From the NCBI GenBank assembly GCA_946543025.1, contig CAMNLN010000133.1, positions 1-8,871 of the forward strand: DNA of 8,871 bases, read 5' to 3'. A program made the position numbers and the translations under genes. Below the pieces are notes generated by a model. The model had not been told where the DNA came from. It ran no database searches and saw only the letters and a program-made list of their open reading frames with translations. Below are positions 5,923-8,871 of the stretch, piece by piece. Each line of letters opens with the position of its first letter. The stretch's first letter is position 1. This stretch comes from an uncultured Verrucomicrobiota bacterium (GTDB lineage Bacteria; Verrucomicrobiota; Kiritimatiellia; RFP12; UBA1067).

Positions 5923-7878
5923 ATGGACTTCAATCGCAGGAGCTTCCTGAAGGGCGTCTCGCTGGCTGCGTTCGCGGGGGCGGCGGGCGGTGGCGCCCGT
6001 GCAGAGGGCACGACGCTCGTATTGCCTGAAATGGCAAAAGGACGGACGGCTCCAGGCAAGCTGCAGGAGGTCGTTCACGAGGCGGACGTCTGCGTGGTGG
6101 GCGGCGGCATGGGCGGCCTGCTGACGGCAATCGCGGCGGCGCGACGCGGCGCGAAGGTGGCGCTCATGCAGGACAGGCCTGTGCTGGGAGGCAACGCGTC
6201 GAGCGAGATCCGCATGTGGATCTGCGGGGCGGGGACGCGCGTCAGGAACCTTCAGGAAACAGGCATCATGGAGGAGATCGCCCTCGACAACATGGCGCGC
6301 AACCCGTCGCGCAACTGGTCGATCTGGGACGCCATCCTCTACGAGAAGGTGCGCTTCGAGCCGAACGTCGACCTCATCCTCAACTGCGCGTGCTGCGAGG
6401 TGAAGATGGATGGGGCCCGAATCGAGTCCGTGACCGGCTTCCAGCTCACCACCTACCAGCGCCACACGGTGAAGGCGAAGATATTCGCCGACTGTTCTGG
6501 CGACTCGATCCTCGCGCCGCTCACGGGCGCGTCGTACCGCATCGGGCGCGAGGCGAAGAGCGAGTTTGGCGAGGAGTTCGGCATCGAGAACGCCGACCGG
6601 CGGACGATGGGGTCCAGCCTCCTCATCCAGGCGCGCGAGACCGACCACAAGGTGTCCTTCACGCCGCCGGACTGGGCGTACGACTTTCCGGACGACGAGG
6701 CTCTCAACCACAAGCCGCACGAGTGCCTCCTGAAGCCGCATACCAATTTCTACTGGATCGAGCTCGGCGGCATGGCCGACACGATCGGAGACGCGGAGAA
6801 GTTGCGCGACGAGCTGCTGAAGATCGCGTTCGGCGTCTGGGATCACATGAAGAACCACGGCGAGCATGGCGCGGACAACTGGGAGCTGGACTGGCTCGGC
6901 TTCCTGCCGGGCAAGCGCGAGAGCCGCCGCTACGTGGGCGACTACACGCTCACGCAGCAGGACGTGGAGAATGGCGGCAAGCGCTTCGAGGACACGGTGG
7001 CCTACGGCGGCTGGCAGATCGACAACCATCTTCCCGGCGGCTTCTGGCTGAAGTCCAAGGGCGGCGCGCATCTGCAGAAGCGCCGCCTCACGGAGCCGTA
7101 TGCGATCCCGTATCGGTGCCTCTATTCGCGCGACGTCGAGAACCTGATGTTCGCCGGACGCAACCTCTCCGCCACGCATACCGCGTTCGCCTCCGCGCGC
7201 GTGATGGGTACGATCGGCATCATGGGCCAGGCCGTAGGCACGGCCGCCGCGCTTGCCGTGGAGAAGGGCGTGACGCCGCGCGGCGTCTACACGGACAAGA
7301 AACTCCTCAAGGAGCTTCAGAGAAGGCTGATGGACGACGACTGCTTCCTTCCGCACTTCAAGCGCGAGGTCTCGCCGCTCGCCAAGGCCGCCACGCTCAC
7401 GGCGGACTACGGCGACGCGAGCGACCTCCTCAACGGCGTCGACCGCCGCATCTGGGGCAAGGACAACGGCTACTTCGGCAAGACGAACCAGGCGATCACC
7501 TACACGTTCGCGAAGCCCACGTTCGTGAATGGCTTCCGCCTCGTGACGGACAGCGACCTCGACCGCGAGCACATCGACGGACATCCCGACCTGCTGACGA
7601 TTCCCATGCCGCTCTTCAGGGGACTCGGTTACAACAACACGTCATTTACCTTTCCGCGCACGGTGCTGAAGCATTTCCGCGTGGACGTGAAGGGGACGGA
7701 CGGCGCGTGGACGACGGCGTTCGAGACGAAGGAAAACCACCAGCGTCTCGTGCGCGGGAAGATCGGCCGCGAATGCCTCGGCATCCGCCTGATGCCGCTC
7801 TCCACGTGGGGGAGCGAGCTGAAGGAGAACACCTACGGCAGCGCGACGGTGCACATTTTCGCGTTCGAACCCGTGTGA
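5923..7878 (+). CDS. Tat-exported FAD-dependent oxidoreductase with C-terminal jelly-roll-like domain
   Basis: A 651-residue flavoenzyme of the FAD_oxidored type (PF12831-like). Residues 4-10, NRRSFLK, are a textbook twin-arginine motif, followed by an Ala/Gly-rich core and cleavage near ARA (25-27), so it is exported folded with FAD bound. The dinucleotide fold begins ADVCVVGGGMGG (54-65), continues to DRPVLGGNASSE (84-95), and closes with the second FAD segment NLMFAGRN...HTAFASARVMGT...GQAVGTAAAL (407-443). From about 486 to 651 the sequence resembles an F5/8C or galactose-binding-like sandwich (W.KDN near 511-515, ITYTF, VNGFRLVTDSD, FRVDVKGTDGAW, LGIRLMP), a module often used to hold glycans. 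The substrate is unknown; a carbohydrate or derived polyol is likely from context. The start at 5923 has AAGGG (5911-5915) seven bases ahead; an upstream in-frame extension lacks the Tat peptide position. Homologues are common in PVC glycan-degrading bacteria. Confidence 0.9.
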   Translation: MDFNRRSFLKGVSLAAFAGAAGGGARAEGTTLVLPEMAKGRTAPGKLQEVVHEADVCVVGGGMGGLLTAIAAARRGAKVALMQDRPVLGGNASSEIRMWICGAGTRVRNLQETGIMEEIALDNMARNPSRNWSIWDAILYEKVRFEPNVDLILNCACCEVKMDGARIESVTGFQLTTYQRHTVKAKIFADCSGDSILAPLTGASYRIGREAKSEFGEEFGIENADRRTMGSSLLIQARETDHKVSFTPPDWAYDFPDDEALNHKPHECLLKPHTNFYWIELGGMADTIGDAEKLRDELLKIAFGVWDHMKNHGEHGADNWELDWLGFLPGKRESRRYVGDYTLTQQDVENGGKRFEDTVAYGGWQIDNHLPGGFWLKSKGGAHLQKRRLTEPYAIPYRCLYSRDVENLMFAGRNLSATHTAFASARVMGTIGIMGQAVGTAAALAVEKGVTPRGVYTDKKLLKELQRRLMDDDCFLPHFKREVSPLAKAATLTADYGDASDLLNGVDRRIWGKDNGYFGKTNQAITYTFAKPTFVNGFRLVTDSDLDREHIDGHPDLLTIPMPLFRGLGYNNTSFTFPRTVLKHFRVDVKGTDGAWTTAFETKENHQRLVRGKIGRECLGIRLMPLSTWGSELKENTYGSATVHIFAFEPV

Positions 7879-7984
7879 GTGCGAGCGTGGATCGCCTACG
7901 GCGTACGCGGCGCGAAATGCAAGGCGGAAAATCACCGGTCGCCTGGGTTCGTTTCTTCCCAAGCAAGGGAACTTGTGCGGAGGG

Positions 7985-8013
7985 TTGCGCGCAGGTGAAA
8001 GTTTTGGCATAAT
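7985..8013 (+). promoter_or_regulatory. Candidate extended -10 promoter for the esterase gene
   Basis: TTGCGC (7985-7990), a 17-base spacer, and CATAAT (8008-8013) with TG at 8005-8006 form a promoter-like arrangement. Transcription would start near 8020, giving a leader of about 114 bases before the ATG at 8134, unlike the near-leaderless starts proposed at 711 and 4704. The TGG-n-ATA-n-T pattern resembles the TGGTATACT boxes elsewhere in the window. Confidence 0.5.
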
Positions 8014-8023
8014 TGGCGTACCT

Positions 8024-8039
8024 GTTTCGTCGACGAGAC
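8024..8039. promoter_or_regulatory. 16-base near-palindrome just after the predicted transcription start
   Basis: GTTTCGTCGACGAGAC contains the perfect 10-base palindrome TCGTCGACGA (8027-8036), extended by GT/AC flanks with a single mismatched pair (8026 and 8037, a G-U wobble in RNA). Located at about +4 to +20 of the proposed transcript, it could be a repressor operator or a 5' hairpin. Confidence 0.3.
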
Positions 8040-8047
8040 ATCGTGTC

Positions 8048-8085
8048 CTGCGGTTGGTGTCCAAGCCGCTTGGCTTGGGCCGCAG
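8048..8085 (+). promoter_or_regulatory. Possible structured 5' leader element
   Basis: CTGCGG (8048-8053) pairs with CCGCAG (8080-8085). Inside, TTGG-TGT-CCAA (8054-8064) and GCC-GCTT-GGC (8065-8074) can each form a small hairpin, giving a three-way-junction shape. An alternative fold pairs CCAAGC (8061-8066) with GCTTGG (8073-8078). Mutually exclusive folds in a leader suggest control, but the stems are short and GC-rich, so a chance origin is possible. No known riboswitch class is recognised. Confidence 0.3.
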
Positions 8086-8133
8086 AATCCATGAAAGACG
8101 AGACCGGCGAATCCTTCAGACCAGGAATTGCGG

Positions 8134-8871
8134 ATGAAAAGTCATGCAATTGCCGCCGTGTTCTCTTGCGCCGCGGCTTGTTTCGCGGTCACGAAAGAGC
8201 CGTCGCTCACGTACGACGCGCCGTTCCCCGGTTCGGACACGGGGCGGATCTACTACTTCGTGCCGAAGGGACTTGACCTCTCGAAGCCCGCGCCGTTGCT
8301 CGTCTTCATGCACGGCGGGAACAGCCGGTCGCCCGACACCTCGCCCGAAAGGTATCTCGGCCTGAAGACGGGTACGATGATGCCGACGCTCCACGACGCG
8401 CCGTTCATCGTGGCCGCGCCCTCCGCGCCTCCCGTCGCGAAGGACGCGCCGAAGAAGAATTCGCGCTGGTGCCAGCCGGGCGGCGTGAAGTACATCGAGG
8501 CCGCCATCGACGCCGCGAGCAGAAAGTTCAAGATCGACCGCGACCGCGTTTTCCTCGGCGGCCATTCGATGGGCGGATTCGGCGCCTACCACCTCGCGCA
8601 GCTCATGCCCGACAGGCTGGCGGGCGCGTGGCTGAGCGCGGGCGCGTGGTGCCAGGCGGACTTCCGCTCGCTGTTCGGCACACCCGTCTTCATCATGCAC
8701 GGGAAGTCCGACTGCTCGCCCGAGAAAAAGCACGTCATCGGCACGAAGGGGCGCCCGCGTCCGCATGGCTGGACGGGCGTCTCGTTCGCGCGCGCGGCGG
8801 ACGCGCTGATGACCAAGTACGGCGTGGAGCACGTGTACGCCGAGCATGCTGACGGACACGCCATCGACAGC
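8134..8871 (+). CDS. Secreted alpha/beta-hydrolase, esterase or PHB-depolymerase-like (partial, C-terminus missing)
   Basis: The frame is open for 246 codons from the ATG at 8134 to the window edge, so the C-terminal end is missing. Residues 1-18 form a signal peptide (cleavage near CFA). The fold begins with LLVFMHGGN (55-63), whose HGG contributes the oxyanion hole. The nucleophile is Ser145 in GGHSMGG (142-148), the acid is probably Asp193 in MHGKSD (188-193), and the base is His242 in ADGHAI (239-244). So a complete catalytic triad is present even though the protein is cut. This arrangement matches secreted esterases of the PHB-depolymerase/feruloyl-esterase (CE1-like) and prolyl-oligopeptidase-related groups. 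In this setting it probably removes acyl or aromatic esters from a polysaccharide; this is inferred. AGGA at 8123-8126 lies seven bases before the ATG; an out-of-frame ATG at 8144 is not used. It appears to have its own promoter. Confidence 0.85.
   Translation, partial: MKSHAIAAVFSCAAACFAVTKEPSLTYDAPFPGSDTGRIYYFVPKGLDLSKPAPLLVFMHGGNSRSPDTSPERYLGLKTGTMMPTLHDAPFIVAAPSAPPVAKDAPKKNSRWCQPGGVKYIEAAIDAASRKFKIDRDRVFLGGHSMGGFGAYHLAQLMPDRLAGAWLSAGAWCQADFRSLFGTPVFIMHGKSDCSPEKKHVIGTKGRPRPHGWTGVSFARAADALMTKYGVEHVYAEHADGHAIDS

Larger units (their letters stand above)
7879..8133. other. Intergenic leader region of the esterase gene
   Basis: This 255-base stretch has no convincing gene. It holds a weak TTCCC-AAGCAA-GGGAA hairpin (7956-7971) without a T-run, a promoter-like sequence (7985-8013), a near-palindrome (8024-8039), a foldable segment (8048-8085) and the AGGA ribosome binding site (8123-8126). 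A strong terminator for the oxidoreductase gene was not seen. Confidence 0.6.

Noticed and set aside
5809..7584. 591-codon minus-strand open frame opposite the oxidoreductase
   Set aside because: Antisense shadow; the plus strand carries the Tat motif and FAD signatures.
7956..7971. TTCCC-AAGCAA-GGGAA hairpin as an intrinsic terminator
   Set aside because: The stem is only five base pairs and no T-run follows on either strand.
6216..8012. 598-codon plus-strand frame inside and beyond the oxidoreductase
   Set aside because: It is a +1-type shadow, rich in Arg, Gly and His, with no domain features; it would overlap nearly the whole flavoenzyme gene.
8013..8276. Small plus-strand open frame in the esterase leader
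   Set aside because: It would start at a TTG inside the -10 region and overlap the esterase in another frame; there is no ribosome binding site.

Overview
The window looks like a piece of chromosome from a GC-rich, Gram-negative, polysaccharide-degrading bacterium. An outer-membrane barrel protein of the alginate-export type, secreted glycoside hydrolases, a Tat-exported FAD oxidoreductase and a secreted esterase together suggest the Planctomycetota-Verrucomicrobiota-Chlamydiota (PVC) group, perhaps Kiritimatiellota or Lentisphaerota. This placement rests on gene style only; there is no rRNA or other marker to confirm it.

Layout. Bases 1-622 hold the first 207 codons of a minus-strand gene for a secreted beta-barrel protein; it runs off the left edge. 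An 88-base divergent intergenic region (623-710) separates it from five complete plus-strand genes and one partial plus-strand gene. These are the replicative helicase dnaB (711-2255); two tandem paralogous secreted glycoside hydrolases (2276-3457 and 3459-4658, one base apart); a secreted protein of unknown function (4704-5909); a Tat-signal FAD-dependent oxidoreductase with a C-terminal jelly-roll-like domain (5923-7878); and, after a 255-base leader region, a secreted alpha/beta hydrolase (8134-8871) cut by the right edge, just after its catalytic His.

Transcription. Three plus-strand units are suggested: dnaB with the two hydrolases, the unknown protein with the oxidoreductase, and the esterase. 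An identical 10-mer, TGGTATACTG (an extended -10 box), lies 15-18 bases before the start codons at 711 and 4704. Transcripts from these sites would have almost no 5' leader. The esterase instead has a promoter-like TGGCATAAT about 120 bases upstream and a leader that can fold.

Function. Apart from dnaB, everything is predicted to leave the cytoplasm. A plausible reading is a small glycan-processing cluster: the barrel protein moves oligosaccharides across the outer membrane, the paired hydrolases cut glycosidic bonds, the esterase removes acyl or aryl esters, and the exported flavoenzyme oxidises a sugar or a related product. The substrate cannot be read from the sequence. No mobile element, CRISPR array, tRNA or rRNA was seen.
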